This document shows positions 33,278 through 42,366 of a DNA stretch of 64,000 bases, one piece after another (position 1 is the first letter of the stretch; each line of letters opens with the position of its first letter). Source of the DNA: Gemmatimonadota bacterium (lineage in GTDB: Bacteria; Gemmatimonadota; Gemmatimonadetes; Gemmatimonadales; Gemmatimonadaceae); contig DAHUXM010000003.1 in assembly GCA_027307165.1 (NCBI GenBank), positions 1 through 64,000 on the forward strand, in the 5' to 3' direction. The translations under genes were made by a program, and so were the position numbers. Under the pieces are notes generated by a model. It worked only from the letters and a program-made list of their open reading frames with translations. It ran no database searches and was not told the origin of the DNA.

Positions 33278-35101
33278 ATGAGCGACTCGGTCACTCGCCG
33301 GGACTGGCTGAAGACCATGGGCCTGGTCGGCGCCGGCGCACTGGTCGCGCCGGATGCGCTGCAACGCGCGGCGCCGGCAACCGGTCAGCTCGCGACAACG
33401 CCAGCGGCGGGAGCGGCCACTCCGATCGTGCGGCACGCCGCAGGGACGATTCTGGACCTGGTCTCGACTAGCGAGATATTCATTCCGCCGCGCGGTCGCA
33501 GTTTCCAGAAGTTCAGCTTCGACTTTCCCGAGCCGTCGGTGGCCTTTGGCGATTACACCTTCGGATTTCTCGTCTTCACCGACGAGAACACCTATGGTCT
33601 CGACCGGGCAGCGATAAGGGCCGACGGAAATGGCGATGCGCTGACTCTCACGTGTGATCGTTTCGTCTGGGCGGGCGGGCAGCAGACGGAGCCCGGGCGG
33701 TTGACCGCGTCACTGCGGCGCAACGGGGGCGCGATCGAGTGGGATGCAGTGGTGGAGATGGAACGGCCGGTCAAGTCGGTCACCACGATCGTCCGCAGCG
33801 TGCCGCGCGGCCACGTTTCGTTCGGCGCGGGCGGATTCCGCGATCCGCACGACGACGAGATGCTCGCTGGTTACGCATTCGGGGCCGGTGATCTGAACGG
33901 TCCCGGTGGAAGCATGACGACGCCGCTCCTCATGATCCAGACGCCGACCGACGTGTTCTACGTTTCGTCGCTGGACGATCACATGCGGCCAAAGCGCTTC
34001 TATCTCGCGCCGGGCGAGACGAGCTATCGCGTGGAGGCGGTCTACGAGCACGACGGCTGGCGCGAGGACAGAAAGGTTGCCGTGCCTGCGTGGCGGCTCG
34101 GCCGCGTCGTAAATGAGCAGGACGCGACAGCTCTGCACATGCAACACGTCGAGAAGGCATTTTCTCTCAAGTCATGGGAGACGCGCACCGACGTACCTGC
34201 CTGGATGCGCAAGCTTGCGATGGTGACGACGCTGCACGGCATGCACTACACCGGCTACATGTTCAACGATTTCGCGAAGATGCTGGAGATCCTGCGCTGG
34301 ATGGCGACGCAGATTCCAGCCGATCGCGTGCTGGTGTTCCTGCCCGCGTGGGACGGACGCTACTACTGGGACTATCCGACGTACACTGTCTCCGATCGCA
34401 TGGGCGGCGAAGCAGGGTTCCGCCGGCTGATCGACGAGGGTCACAAGCTCGGTTTCAAGCTGATGCCGATGTATGGCACGAACGCCGCAAATACGAAGCT
34501 GCCCAGCTGGCCGAAGATTGCCAACGCGGTCACGAGGAAGATCGACGGCAACGTCTACAACCTGGACTGGGTCGACTGGAACAACGACCGTCACGGTGAC
34601 GGATGGCTCGCGTACATGAACCTCGGTGCCGACGCGTGGCGCGAGCATCTCGAGGGCCGGATCTCCGACATGATAACACGCTACGGCGTCGACGCGTATT
34701 TTCTCGACATCGTGGGCGGTCACGTCAACAGCACCAATGGCGACATGCACGAGGGAACGCGGCAACTGGTCGAGAGCCTGCGCGCGAAGCATCCACAGGT
34801 GGCATGCGTCGGCGAGATGCCATACGACGCGCTGCACGGCTTCATCCCGATGTTTCAGGTCGGTCTGGGTCCACTGTGGTCCAAGTACAGTCACGCGTAT
34901 CAGCATCTCAGCAGCCCGGCGCCGGGCCGCGGCAGCAGCGGTGTACACGAATCTGGATTCGGGCGGTTCAATTCCGAGACGTTATCGCTATCGCCGAGCA
35001 GCATTCCCACACTCCAGGTCGTGGACGACACCTTCACCAGCCATCGTGACGTGATGACGGCGATCATTCAGCGCGCAAAGCAGCGGGCGGGTATCGTATG
35101 A
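33278..35101 (+). CDS. Tat-exported TIM-barrel glycoside hydrolase-like protein (DUF6259-like)
   Basis: The 607-aa protein has a Tat signal (TRRDWLKTMGLVGAG). An N-terminal beta-sandwich of about 60-285 is followed by a TIM-barrel-like region of about 300-600: VLVFLPAWDGRYYWDYP, FKLMPMYGTNAANT, a WLAYMNLGADAWREHL helix, then candidate catalytic carboxylates in AYFLDIVGGH and CVGEMPYDAL. The layout resembles clan GH-D/GH36-like enzymes and DUF6259 proteins; no activity is established. It is translationally coupled (4-nt overlap) to araD, so its product sugar is probably arabinose-containing. Confidence 0.72.
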   Translation: MSDSVTRRDWLKTMGLVGAGALVAPDALQRAAPATGQLATTPAAGAATPIVRHAAGTILDLVSTSEIFIPPRGRSFQKFSFDFPEPSVAFGDYTFGFLVFTDENTYGLDRAAIRADGNGDALTLTCDRFVWAGGQQTEPGRLTASLRRNGGAIEWDAVVEMERPVKSVTTIVRSVPRGHVSFGAGGFRDPHDDEMLAGYAFGAGDLNGPGGSMTTPLLMIQTPTDVFYVSSLDDHMRPKRFYLAPGETSYRVEAVYEHDGWREDRKVAVPAWRLGRVVNEQDATALHMQHVEKAFSLKSWETRTDVPAWMRKLAMVTTLHGMHYTGYMFNDFAKMLEILRWMATQIPADRVLVFLPAWDGRYYWDYPTYTVSDRMGGEAGFRRLIDEGHKLGFKLMPMYGTNAANTKLPSWPKIANAVTRKIDGNVYNLDWVDWNNDRHGDGWLAYMNLGADAWREHLEGRISDMITRYGVDAYFLDIVGGHVNSTNGDMHEGTRQLVESLRAKHPQVACVGEMPYDALHGFIPMFQVGLGPLWSKYSHAYQHLSSPAPGRGSSGVHESGFGRFNSETLSLSPSSIPTLQVVDDTFTSHRDVMTAIIQRAKQRAGIV

Positions 35102-35811
35102 CGGACAGACGCGGTGCATTGCTGGATCTTCGCTGCGAAGTCTGCGAAGCGAACAAGGAGCTGGCGGAGCGCGGACTCGCGCGATTCACCTTCGGGAATG
35201 CAAGCGCGATCGATCGTGAGTCCGGTGTCGTGGTGATCAAGCCGAGCGGTGTGCCGTACGATGCGATGACCCCCGCGCAGATGGTGGTCGTGGACATGAA
35301 GGGTGACGTCGTGGAAGGGAGTCTGCGGCCGTCGTCGGACCTCGCCACGCATCTGGAGCTGTACCGCGCGTTCGATCGCATCGGCGGCGTGGTCCACACG
35401 CACTCGCATTACGCCACGGTATGGGCACAATCGCAACGCGAGATTCCGTGCCTCGGCACGACCCACGCAGACTACTTTCACGGCGCGATTCCGTTGACCG
35501 CGCATCTTTCGGCAGACGACATTCAGTCGGAATACGAGGCCAACACCGGCCGCGAGATCGTGCGCAGGTTGGCTGGCATCGATCCGCTACGCATGCCGGC
35601 GGTGCTCGTGGCGGGGCATGCGAGTTTCTGCTGGGGTGAATCTGTCGGCGCCGCGGTGGAGACTGCGGACCTGCTCGAGGAAGTGGCTCGCATGGCGTAC
35701 GCGACACTTACGCTGAATACGAACGCAGATGCAATTCCGGCGGCGCTGCTCGACAAGCATTTTCTGCGCAAGCACGGACCAGCGGCGTACTATGGGCAGG
35801 GAAAGAGTTAG
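35098..35811 (+). CDS. araD: L-ribulose-5-phosphate 4-epimerase
   Basis: The 237-aa class II aldolase-fold enzyme has FTFGNASAID near residue 30, KPSGVPYDAM, and the zinc-site HTHSHYATVWA near residue 100. A later His is in VLVAGHASFCWG, and the C-terminal HFLRKHGPAAYYGQ is typical of AraD. It converts L-ribulose 5-phosphate to D-xylulose 5-phosphate, the last step of bacterial L-arabinose catabolism. The start overlaps the upstream glycosidase stop by 4 nt. Confidence 0.94.
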   Translation: MTDRRGALLDLRCEVCEANKELAERGLARFTFGNASAIDRESGVVVIKPSGVPYDAMTPAQMVVVDMKGDVVEGSLRPSSDLATHLELYRAFDRIGGVVHTHSHYATVWAQSQREIPCLGTTHADYFHGAIPLTAHLSADDIQSEYEANTGREIVRRLAGIDPLRMPAVLVAGHASFCWGESVGAAVETADLLEEVARMAYATLTLNTNADAIPAALLDKHFLRKHGPAAYYGQGKS

Positions 35812-35855
35812 AGATTGCCAGGTCGATGTTGCACGGAGTTCGATTCAGTCAGCGC

Positions 35856-38132
35856 TCAAAGCGAGATTTCGATCTCGCGACCGGTGAACGAGACCGAAGT
35901 CACTTTCGTGCTTCCCGCCACTCGCACATCGATGCGCCGCGGTGCAGGCTCGCGCATGCGTGAACCTGGTGCGAGGCTCAGCTTGAGCCGACGTGCCGCA
36001 TCGTGCCACGTCATGTTGATGCGCATGAAATCACCGCGTCGATAGTCGAACGTATTTCCGTCGTCCTCGTACCATGACGATTCCCCGTCGGCACCCGGAT
36101 AGACGATCAGAGTCACCGGCTCGTCGCTCTGCTGGCTGACGTATTGTTTGACCGGGCCCATTGGTATGATGGAGCCTGCGCGCGCGTAGAGGGGCGTGGT
36201 TGCGAGGTCCACCGCGCGATCGATGTCGCGACCGCCTTCGGTGCGCTGTTCGGTCCAGAAGTCGAACCAGGTTCCGTGCGGAAGGTACAGCCGTCGTGAT
36301 GTCGCGCCTTTTTCCACCACGGGCGCGACGAGGAGATCGCGGCCCCAGAGATACTCGTCGCCGCGCGCAACGGCAGCTTCCTCTCCGGAATGGTGCAGCC
36401 ACAGCGCGCGCATGATCGGCATTCCCGTGTCGTGACTCTCACGAACGGCGGTATACAGATACGGCAACAGGCGATAACGCAGCTCCAGATATTTGCGGCA
36501 AATCGGCTCGACAGTGCTGTTGTGCAGCTCTGCCGGATCCACCTGAAAAGTGCGCGTCTCCGACGGACCGCCATCACCGCCATCCCAGCCCCACGGCAGA
36601 TGCAGATGCCAGTTGCGTCCGTGTGATCGGAACAGCGGACAGAATGCACCGAACTGAAACCAGCGAACGTACAGCTCCCCGGTGTACTCCGTCGTCGGAA
36701 CGAATCCGCCGATGTCCGTTCCCCAGTACGGCAATCCAGTGAGACCTGCATTGATCCCGACGGCAACATGAGTGCGCAGCGTTTCCCAGCGCGACTGAAC
36801 GTCGCCGGACCAGAGGAAGCCGCCAAAGCGTTGCACGCCTGCGGATGCATTGCGGTGCAGCGCGAACGGGCGCTCGTTGGGACGGAAGAGCTGAGTGCCT
36901 TCCCAGTACATGCGATGCCGGTTGAGCTCCGACGGACCATCGAAGCCATCGCCCTGATCGGGCCACCATCCATCTATCCCGTCATCCACCATCACGGACC
37001 TGTGCGAGGGCCAGTAGCACGCAACCTCTCGGTCGGGTGGCCAGTGTCCGTCCGGAGTCACCCCGCTCGGAAGCGGGGCGGCGGTGCATGGATCCGACAC
37101 GGTACCCGTGAGATGATGCCCTTCCACCACCACGTGCAGCACGACCTTGAAATGCTCGGCGTGCAACGCTGCGATCTGCTGCTTTGGCGACGGAAAGTTT
37201 GCGGAGTTCCAGGTGAAGTCACCGTTGCGGGTGTTCCAGCCCGACGGACAAAAACCTGTGCCGAGGTAGATGAGTGCATCGCACGGAAGCCGTTTCTCGC
37301 GCATGGTGCGCGCGACGCCCATCACTTCGTCAGGACCGGCGAGCGTGCGGGACGATTGCAGATAGCCGAATCCCCAGAGTGCAGGCATCTCGGGAAGGCC
37401 GGTGATGCGCGCGTACTCACGCATGATCACGCGCGGCTCCTTCGACGAAACGACGAATATGTCGAGCGGCAACGCCGGCGCGGGGATGAACTTCCCCGTA
37501 GTGCCGGTGAAATCGAATGTACCGTGTGGTCGATGAACGAACATCGCCCAACCGTCGGTTCCCACGAGCCACTGAATCGGCGCGCGAGTTCCGTTCGTCG
37601 ACAGGCGATAGCCGCCCTGTCCGATGATCATGGGATCGGCCTTTCCCTTGCGATCGAACTGCGGGCCTCCCTCGCCGAGGCCGAGCAGCGGTCCGCGTCC
37701 AAGGGAGAACGACATGCCGGGTGCCGATGCGTCGAACGTGAGATCCTGAACGACCGTGCCGCTGGCGGTCTCGATTTGGATCCTCGGCGGGTCGTCGGTC
37801 ACCGTCACGAAGAGATCACCGGCTCGTACGCGTGCGAGGTCGATCGCAGTGCGGCCGCGCCGCGAAATCTTCCCAAGCTCTTCGTCGACGAGCTCCCCCG
37901 TGACCGGCAGCGGCTGTGGTTGCCCGTTCTGCAGTGGGCGAATCGTGAGTCGCGCTGTTTGCGGGCTCAGCGACAAGACGGTGATCTCGACTGGCTGGCC
38001 GGCGATGGTGATGTCGCGAGCGGTGCGGCGGATGGTAAGTCCGCCGCGGGTGATGTCGCCGCTTAGGGCGAAGCCCGCGGTGATCGTGGCGAGGCGCTTG
38101 ATGGCGTCACGCCGTGATACGGAATCCGACAT
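35856..38132 (-). CDS. Tat-exported glycoside hydrolase family 31
   Basis: The 758-aa protein has a Tat signal (SRRDAIKRLATITAG), a galactose-mutarotase-like N-domain, then a GH31 barrel: WGFGYLQSSRTLAGPDEV, the nucleophile Asp in GWWPDQGDGFDG near residue 390, and the acid/base Asp in FLWSGDVQSRWETL near 445. Beta-sandwich domains follow (LPHGTWFDFWT). Family members are alpha-glucosidases, alpha-xylosidases or related; in this arabinose and hemicellulose context an alpha-xylosidase or arabinopyranosidase-like role is plausible but unproven. It is divergent from nothing nearby and probably starts its own unit. Confidence 0.92.
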   Translation of the reverse strand: MSDSVSRRDAIKRLATITAGFALSGDITRGGLTIRRTARDITIAGQPVEITVLSLSPQTARLTIRPLQNGQPQPLPVTGELVDEELGKISRRGRTAIDLARVRAGDLFVTVTDDPPRIQIETASGTVVQDLTFDASAPGMSFSLGRGPLLGLGEGGPQFDRKGKADPMIIGQGGYRLSTNGTRAPIQWLVGTDGWAMFVHRPHGTFDFTGTTGKFIPAPALPLDIFVVSSKEPRVIMREYARITGLPEMPALWGFGYLQSSRTLAGPDEVMGVARTMREKRLPCDALIYLGTGFCPSGWNTRNGDFTWNSANFPSPKQQIAALHAEHFKVVLHVVVEGHHLTGTVSDPCTAAPLPSGVTPDGHWPPDREVACYWPSHRSVMVDDGIDGWWPDQGDGFDGPSELNRHRMYWEGTQLFRPNERPFALHRNASAGVQRFGGFLWSGDVQSRWETLRTHVAVGINAGLTGLPYWGTDIGGFVPTTEYTGELYVRWFQFGAFCPLFRSHGRNWHLHLPWGWDGGDGGPSETRTFQVDPAELHNSTVEPICRKYLELRYRLLPYLYTAVRESHDTGMPIMRALWLHHSGEEAAVARGDEYLWGRDLLVAPVVEKGATSRRLYLPHGTWFDFWTEQRTEGGRDIDRAVDLATTPLYARAGSIIPMGPVKQYVSQQSDEPVTLIVYPGADGESSWYEDDGNTFDYRRGDFMRINMTWHDAARRLKLSLAPGSRMREPAPRRIDVRVAGSTKVTSVSFTGREIEISL

Positions 38133-38179
38133 GGGAGTAGATCCTTATCCGAAGCTGGAATCGGGTGGCCTTCCTGAGA

Positions 38180-38205
38180 TTGGATAAAGTATACATCCCA
38201 ATCGG
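38180..38205. promoter_or_regulatory. GTATAC operator candidate upstream of GH31
   Basis: The sequence GATTGG-N14-CCAATC encloses AAAGTATACATC with GTATAC at 38189-38194. It lies 48 nt upstream of the GH31 start and just before the end of araB. It shares its core with sites at 33204 and 41343. Confidence 0.55.
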
Positions 38206-38215
38206 AAGGGCCGCA

Positions 38216-39814
38216 TCACTGCACTGCGGCCGACCCGGCTGAGCGAACCTCGGCCGCGATGCGACGCAAGTCCGGGAGCACCGTGCCGACACGTATCGCG
38301 GGCGACGACGGATCACCCAGCGCGAAGTACAGCGACCTGTACATGTCATACAGCCGCTCATACGTCGCCTGCTCGCGCGGCTCAGGATCGATGACGCGAA
38401 AGGGCGGGCAGAGCGCGGCCTGCGCTTCCTCGATCGTGCCAAAGACACCAGCGGCGAGAAAGGCGAAGATGGATGAGCCGAGTCCGGTGATCGGGCGCTC
38501 GGGAACGAGAATCGGCTTGCCGAGCACGTTTGCGTAGACGCGGTTGAGCACGTCGTTCTTCTGCGCTATCCCGCCGCCGTGTATCACGCGATTGATCGGC
38601 ACGCCGTGCTCCGCCATTCGCTCGAGCACGATCCGCGTGTGGATCGCGGTTCCCTCGATAGCGGCGAACAGCTCGTCACGTGCGCTGTGGTTCAGATTCC
38701 AGCCGAACGTCACACCGCCAAGATGCGGATTCACCAGCACCGTGCGGTCACCGTTGTCCCACACCATTCGCAGCAGTCCGGTCTGGCCCGCGCGATAGTG
38801 CTCGATACCGGCGGAGAGCTCCTCCACGGTGCTTCCGCTTCGCGTTGCTATGGACTCGAAGATGCTGCCGACGCCGGACAGTCCCGACTCGACGCCGACA
38901 TAATGCGGATGCGCCGATCCCTGCACCACACCGCAGACGCCCGGTACACAGTCGACGCTCTTCCCGATGGCGACGATGCAGGTGGATGTTCCGATCACGT
39001 TGACGACGTCGCCTTCCACGAGACCGGCACCGATGGCATCCCAGTGCGCGTCGAATGCACCAACCGGAACTGGAATTCCGGCTCTGAGGCCGAGCTTCGC
39101 GGCCCAATCCGCGGACAGTTCGCCCGCGACACGATCCGACGTGAGATAGCGGCCCTGCAGCTTCGCCCGTACGCCGGCCAGCAGCGGATCCACCGCGCAG
39201 AGGAACTCCTCCGACGGGAGTCCGCCGAGCTCCTCGTTCCAGAGCCACTTGTGTCCCATGGCGCAGATCGAGCGTGCGATCTCGCGCGGATCGGTGACGC
39301 CGCACAGCGTCGCGGCAACCATGTCGCAATTCTCGAGCGCTGTCACGAACCTGTCGCGCTTGCCGGGATTGTTTCGCAGCCAGTGCAGCAGCTTCGCGAA
39401 GCCCCACTCGGCGGAATAAACACCGCCGCAGTACTGGATCGCCTCCAGCCCGTCGCGATGCGCGATCTCTGTTATCAAGGCAGCTTCATGCTTTGCGCGG
39501 TGGTCGGCCCAGAGATAGTAATCGTCGAGCGGGACGAGTCCTTCGCCTACCGGTATCACCGACGATCCGGTCGTGTCGAGCGCGAGCGCGAGAATGTCAT
39601 GTCCATCGACTCTCGCGTCCGCGAGTGCAAGCCGCATCGCGTCGACCAGCGCATTCATCTGCGCGTCGTGCGACTGGGTCACGAAGTCGGGATCGTCCGG
39701 ATCCCGCAGCAGCGGCAATCCGGCGACTCCGGCGCCGAGCTGCCCAGCCTTGCTGTCGACGATCGCGACGCGCACACTCTGCGTGCCGAAATCCACCCCT
39801 GCGACAATAGGCAT
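38216..39814 (-). CDS. araB: Ribulokinase
   Basis: The FGGY-family kinase (532 aa from the ATG at 39814) has the phosphate-1 motif GVDFGTQSVRVAIVD at the N-terminus, ALDTTGSSVIPVG, the catalytic-Asp segment GAFDAHWDAIGAG near residue 265, and the C-terminal adenosine motif VIHGGGIAQKN. It phosphorylates L-ribulose. A longer reading from a TTG at 39847 overlaps the isomerase gene; the ATG start leaves a 4-nt gap and fits the family length better. It follows the isomerase gene in one operon. Confidence 0.93.
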   Translation of the reverse strand: MPIVAGVDFGTQSVRVAIVDSKAGQLGAGVAGLPLLRDPDDPDFVTQSHDAQMNALVDAMRLALADARVDGHDILALALDTTGSSVIPVGEGLVPLDDYYLWADHRAKHEAALITEIAHRDGLEAIQYCGGVYSAEWGFAKLLHWLRNNPGKRDRFVTALENCDMVAATLCGVTDPREIARSICAMGHKWLWNEELGGLPSEEFLCAVDPLLAGVRAKLQGRYLTSDRVAGELSADWAAKLGLRAGIPVPVGAFDAHWDAIGAGLVEGDVVNVIGTSTCIVAIGKSVDCVPGVCGVVQGSAHPHYVGVESGLSGVGSIFESIATRSGSTVEELSAGIEHYRAGQTGLLRMVWDNGDRTVLVNPHLGGVTFGWNLNHSARDELFAAIEGTAIHTRIVLERMAEHGVPINRVIHGGGIAQKNDVLNRVYANVLGKPILVPERPITGLGSSIFAFLAAGVFGTIEEAQAALCPPFRVIDPEPREQATYERLYDMYRSLYFALGDPSSPAIRVGTVLPDLRRIAAEVRSAGSAAVQ

Positions 39815-39818
39815 TCTG

Positions 39819-41318
39819 CTACGCGTGCTTGTGGACGTCCCAGCCAAGATATCGCGACGTCGCCTCGTGCACCGAGTCTGCTACAGTTGCCATCGTGCCC
39901 GCGACGTGATGCTCGAAACCCTTCTCGCAGATGAACCGCAGCAGCTCCTGCAGGCGCGGGATCTCCACGACGCCCGCGCCGCCGAACGTGGCGAGCGGAT
40001 CGTTCGTGAATCGCCCCCCGCCGACGTAGCCGCGAATACGACCGCTGCGGTCGTCGGTCGAGAAGCGCGCGTAAGTCATCGGGTTCGCCTTCACCTTGCC
40101 TACGACTGTGCCGTAAGTATTCTCCCGTCCCACGGTGCCGGCGATGATCGCCTGATAGTCCATCTGCACGTCTTCGAAGAAAGCCTTCGGCAGGTTGCTG
40201 CAGTGGAAGCATACGGCCTTGTTGGGATCATCGCCGTAGTTGTTGTTCCAATCCAGGAGAGCGCTCGGCGTCTCCGACGCGAGCGTCAGTGCGTACATGC
40301 TTATGGTGCCGCACACGTCCATCTCGCATGCACTGGGAAGATTCACGTCGCTCATCATGCTCATGATCGTGCATGGCACCACGCCGAAGAACTCTTCCAT
40401 CGAGGTCCAGCACTGGATTGCGCTTACCGTTACGTCTGCTTCGTGCATCCAGCGGTCGATCACGAGGCCCAGCTTGGCCATCTTCATGAGCGCTTCGGAC
40501 GGGATGCCGTCCGTTGAGACGTAGGCCTCGATCTCGTCGAGTTTCGTGCGAACGTGAGGGTCGTCGTTGGCGAGGCGGTCGATGCGTCCGAGAATCTCGG
40601 ACAGATCGATCGGCTCCACGGCGATCCCCGAGGCCTCGAGTATCTTCTCGCTGAACCGAACTGTCTTGAACGCGGCTGGTCGAGCGCCGATCGCGCCGAT
40701 ACGCGCATGCTTTAGACCTCGCACGACGCGGCAGACGCTGGTGAAGCTGCGCAGGTCGGCGCGGAAGCTGTCGGATTCCGGACGCTGGGTGTGCAGTGAA
40801 GTGAGCGAGTAGGGAATGCCGTACTGCGTGAGCACGTTGCAGGCGGACATCTTGCCGCAGAACGCGTCGCGTCGGGCGTCGATGCCCATCCTGGCGGGAT
40901 CGTCGGCTGTGGCGTGGATGAGCACCGGCACGTCGAGCCGCGCCATCCGGAGCGTCTCCGCAATTGCGCGCTCGTCGCCGAAATTCGGCAGGGTGACGAT
41001 CACGCCGGCGATTTTGTCGGCGTTGGCACGGAAGAGCGCCGCGCATGCCTTGGCCTCGTCGCGACTCTCGACGGCTCCGTGCACCGAATCCTCCGGGCCG
41101 AGCGCTATCGCGTCGATTCCTTCCTCGGAGAGCGCCTTGAGCATGTCATCGCGTCCCGTGCTCGCGAGGTGACCGGGGAAGAAGCCCCGATTGCCGACGA
41201 TGACGCCGAGTGTCACACGCTCGTGAGGGTTGGAGCGCGGCGGGCGTGACACCGGTCTGGCGGAGCGCTTTGAGGTGAGCTTGCCACCGGCATTGGATTC
41301 GAGTTTATGGATGCGCAC
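39819..41318 (-). CDS. L-fucose/L-arabinose isomerase family protein
   Basis: About 499 aa from a GTG at 41318; a GTG at 41216 (VTLGVIVGNRG) would trim about 34 disordered residues and is equally possible. The protein has the fucose-isomerase fold rather than that of classical AraA: GVIVTLPNFGDERAIAETL, QCWTSMEEFFGVVPCTIMSMM with a candidate metal-binding Glu, AVCFHCSNLP and KANPMTYARFSTDD. Placed directly before araB and near araD, it most likely isomerises L-arabinose to L-ribulose. No classical AraA is in the window, so this looks like a non-orthologous replacement. Confidence 0.85.
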   Translation of the reverse strand: MRIHKLESNAGGKLTSKRSARPVSRPPRSNPHERVTLGVIVGNRGFFPGHLASTGRDDMLKALSEEGIDAIALGPEDSVHGAVESRDEAKACAALFRANADKIAGVIVTLPNFGDERAIAETLRMARLDVPVLIHATADDPARMGIDARRDAFCGKMSACNVLTQYGIPYSLTSLHTQRPESDSFRADLRSFTSVCRVVRGLKHARIGAIGARPAAFKTVRFSEKILEASGIAVEPIDLSEILGRIDRLANDDPHVRTKLDEIEAYVSTDGIPSEALMKMAKLGLVIDRWMHEADVTVSAIQCWTSMEEFFGVVPCTIMSMMSDVNLPSACEMDVCGTISMYALTLASETPSALLDWNNNYGDDPNKAVCFHCSNLPKAFFEDVQMDYQAIIAGTVGRENTYGTVVGKVKANPMTYARFSTDDRSGRIRGYVGGGRFTNDPLATFGGAGVVEIPRLQELLRFICEKGFEHHVAGTMATVADSVHEATSRYLGWDVHKHA

Positions 41319-41339
41319 TTGGATGGGTCCGGAATCAGG

Positions 41340-41351
41340 ATTGTATACAAT
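41340..41351. promoter_or_regulatory. ATTGTATACAAT palindrome upstream of the isomerase-araB operon
   Basis: This perfect 12-bp palindrome lies 21 nt upstream of the GTG start. GntR-family and some LacI-family sugar regulators bind ATTGTATACAAT-like or GGTATACC-like sites. It shares GTATAC with the sites upstream of GH31 and GH127. Confidence 0.65.
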
Positions 41352-41579
41352 ACTGCAACGCCGGAGCGGTCGAAAGAGCAGCACGCGGGTGCGATGCGTC
41401 GTGTCATCTCATGACTGACATTCGACGTCAGGACTTCCGGACGCAAATTCATGTCTTTGCCGGACTGCATAGCCGGTTGTGCGCGTGCACGTTACACAAT
41501 GTCAGCCGGGGGGCTGATTCAACCGTGTCGACACGGGCTGGCGCGAAGCACGTCCATCAATTCATTGAGGGATCGTACC

Positions 41580-42236
41580 ATGTATTCGGACACCGCATTA
41601 CAGAAGAACGTCATCGACGAACTGGCGTGGGACCCCGCGTTGACAGCGACAGAAATTGGTGTTGCAGCAAAGGCCGGCGTCGTCACCCTCTCGGGCAAGG
41701 TGCGCAACTACAGCCAGAAATACGCAGCCGAGAAGGCCGCGCGCCGCGTGTCCGGCGTCAAGGCACTCGCGGATGAGGTGGAAGTGCACCTGCTGCCAGA
41801 GCACAAGCGGAACGATACGGACATTGCACATGCCGTTCTCAACGGGTTCATCTGGAACGTCTCCGTACCCGAAGACAAGATCCAGGTCGACGTCGAGGAT
41901 GGCTGGGTCACGCTGCGGGGCAACGTCGAATGGGATTTCCAGCGGCGCGCGGCGGAAGCTTCCGTTCGGTCGCTCACCGGAGTGCGCGGTGTGTCCAACC
42001 TGATCTCGGTGATGCCGAGTGTCTCCGTGAGCGACGTCAAGGGGAAGATCGAGTCCGCGTTGAAGCGCTACGCGGAGATCGACGCGAAACACGTTCAGGT
42101 CTCGGCCAGCGATGGCACTGTGACGTTGCGCGGGACGGTGCGGTCATGGACCGAGCGCAACGACGCCGAGCGTGCCGCGTGGGCTGCTCCGGGCGTACGT
42201 CAAGTCCAGGATCTCCTGACGGTCGGCGTTCTTTGA
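41580..42236 (+). CDS. Triple BON-domain protein
   Basis: The 218-aa protein starts at an ATG with GAGGGA upstream; longer readings upstream lack support. It consists of three BON domains (residues about 5-70, 76-143 and 148-217), each with the VTLSGKV/VTLRGNV/VTLRGTV core. It has no signal peptide, so unlike OsmY it is probably cytoplasmic. BON domains bind lipid or phospholipid surfaces and are typical of stress and osmotic-shock proteins. It heads the stress and low-oxygen block that follows. Confidence 0.9.
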   Translation: MYSDTALQKNVIDELAWDPALTATEIGVAAKAGVVTLSGKVRNYSQKYAAEKAARRVSGVKALADEVEVHLLPEHKRNDTDIAHAVLNGFIWNVSVPEDKIQVDVEDGWVTLRGNVEWDFQRRAAEASVRSLTGVRGVSNLISVMPSVSVSDVKGKIESALKRYAEIDAKHVQVSASDGTVTLRGTVRSWTERNDAERAAWAAPGVRQVQDLLTVGVL

Positions 42237-42262
42237 GGTGCGCGAATCACCAGCCGCGTTGA

Positions 42263-42294
42263 GGAGGGATATGCTCCCACGAGTATATCCCTCC
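42263..42294. terminator. Hairpin after the BON gene
   Basis: GGAGGGATAT (42263-42272) and ATATCCCTCC (42285-42294) are perfect 10-bp inverted repeats with a 12-nt loop, 27 nt after the BON stop. There is no U-tract, so it may be a weak terminator or an mRNA-stabilising hairpin between convergent genes. Confidence 0.6.
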
Positions 42295-42366
42295 CCGCCG
42301 GTGGGCACGGAGCACGACAGTTAAGCGATCGTGGAAAGAAGAGTCCGATGGGGCGCCCGGCAGATC

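Noticed and set aside
33101-33436. N-terminal extension of the GH127 protein
   Set aside because: The extension crosses the divergent promoter region; the internal ATG at 33100 has GAGGAG and a proper Tat signal.
38579-39934. Long plus-strand frame of about 451 codons inside araB
   Set aside because: Antisense shadow of ribulokinase with His/Arg-rich, low-information translation.
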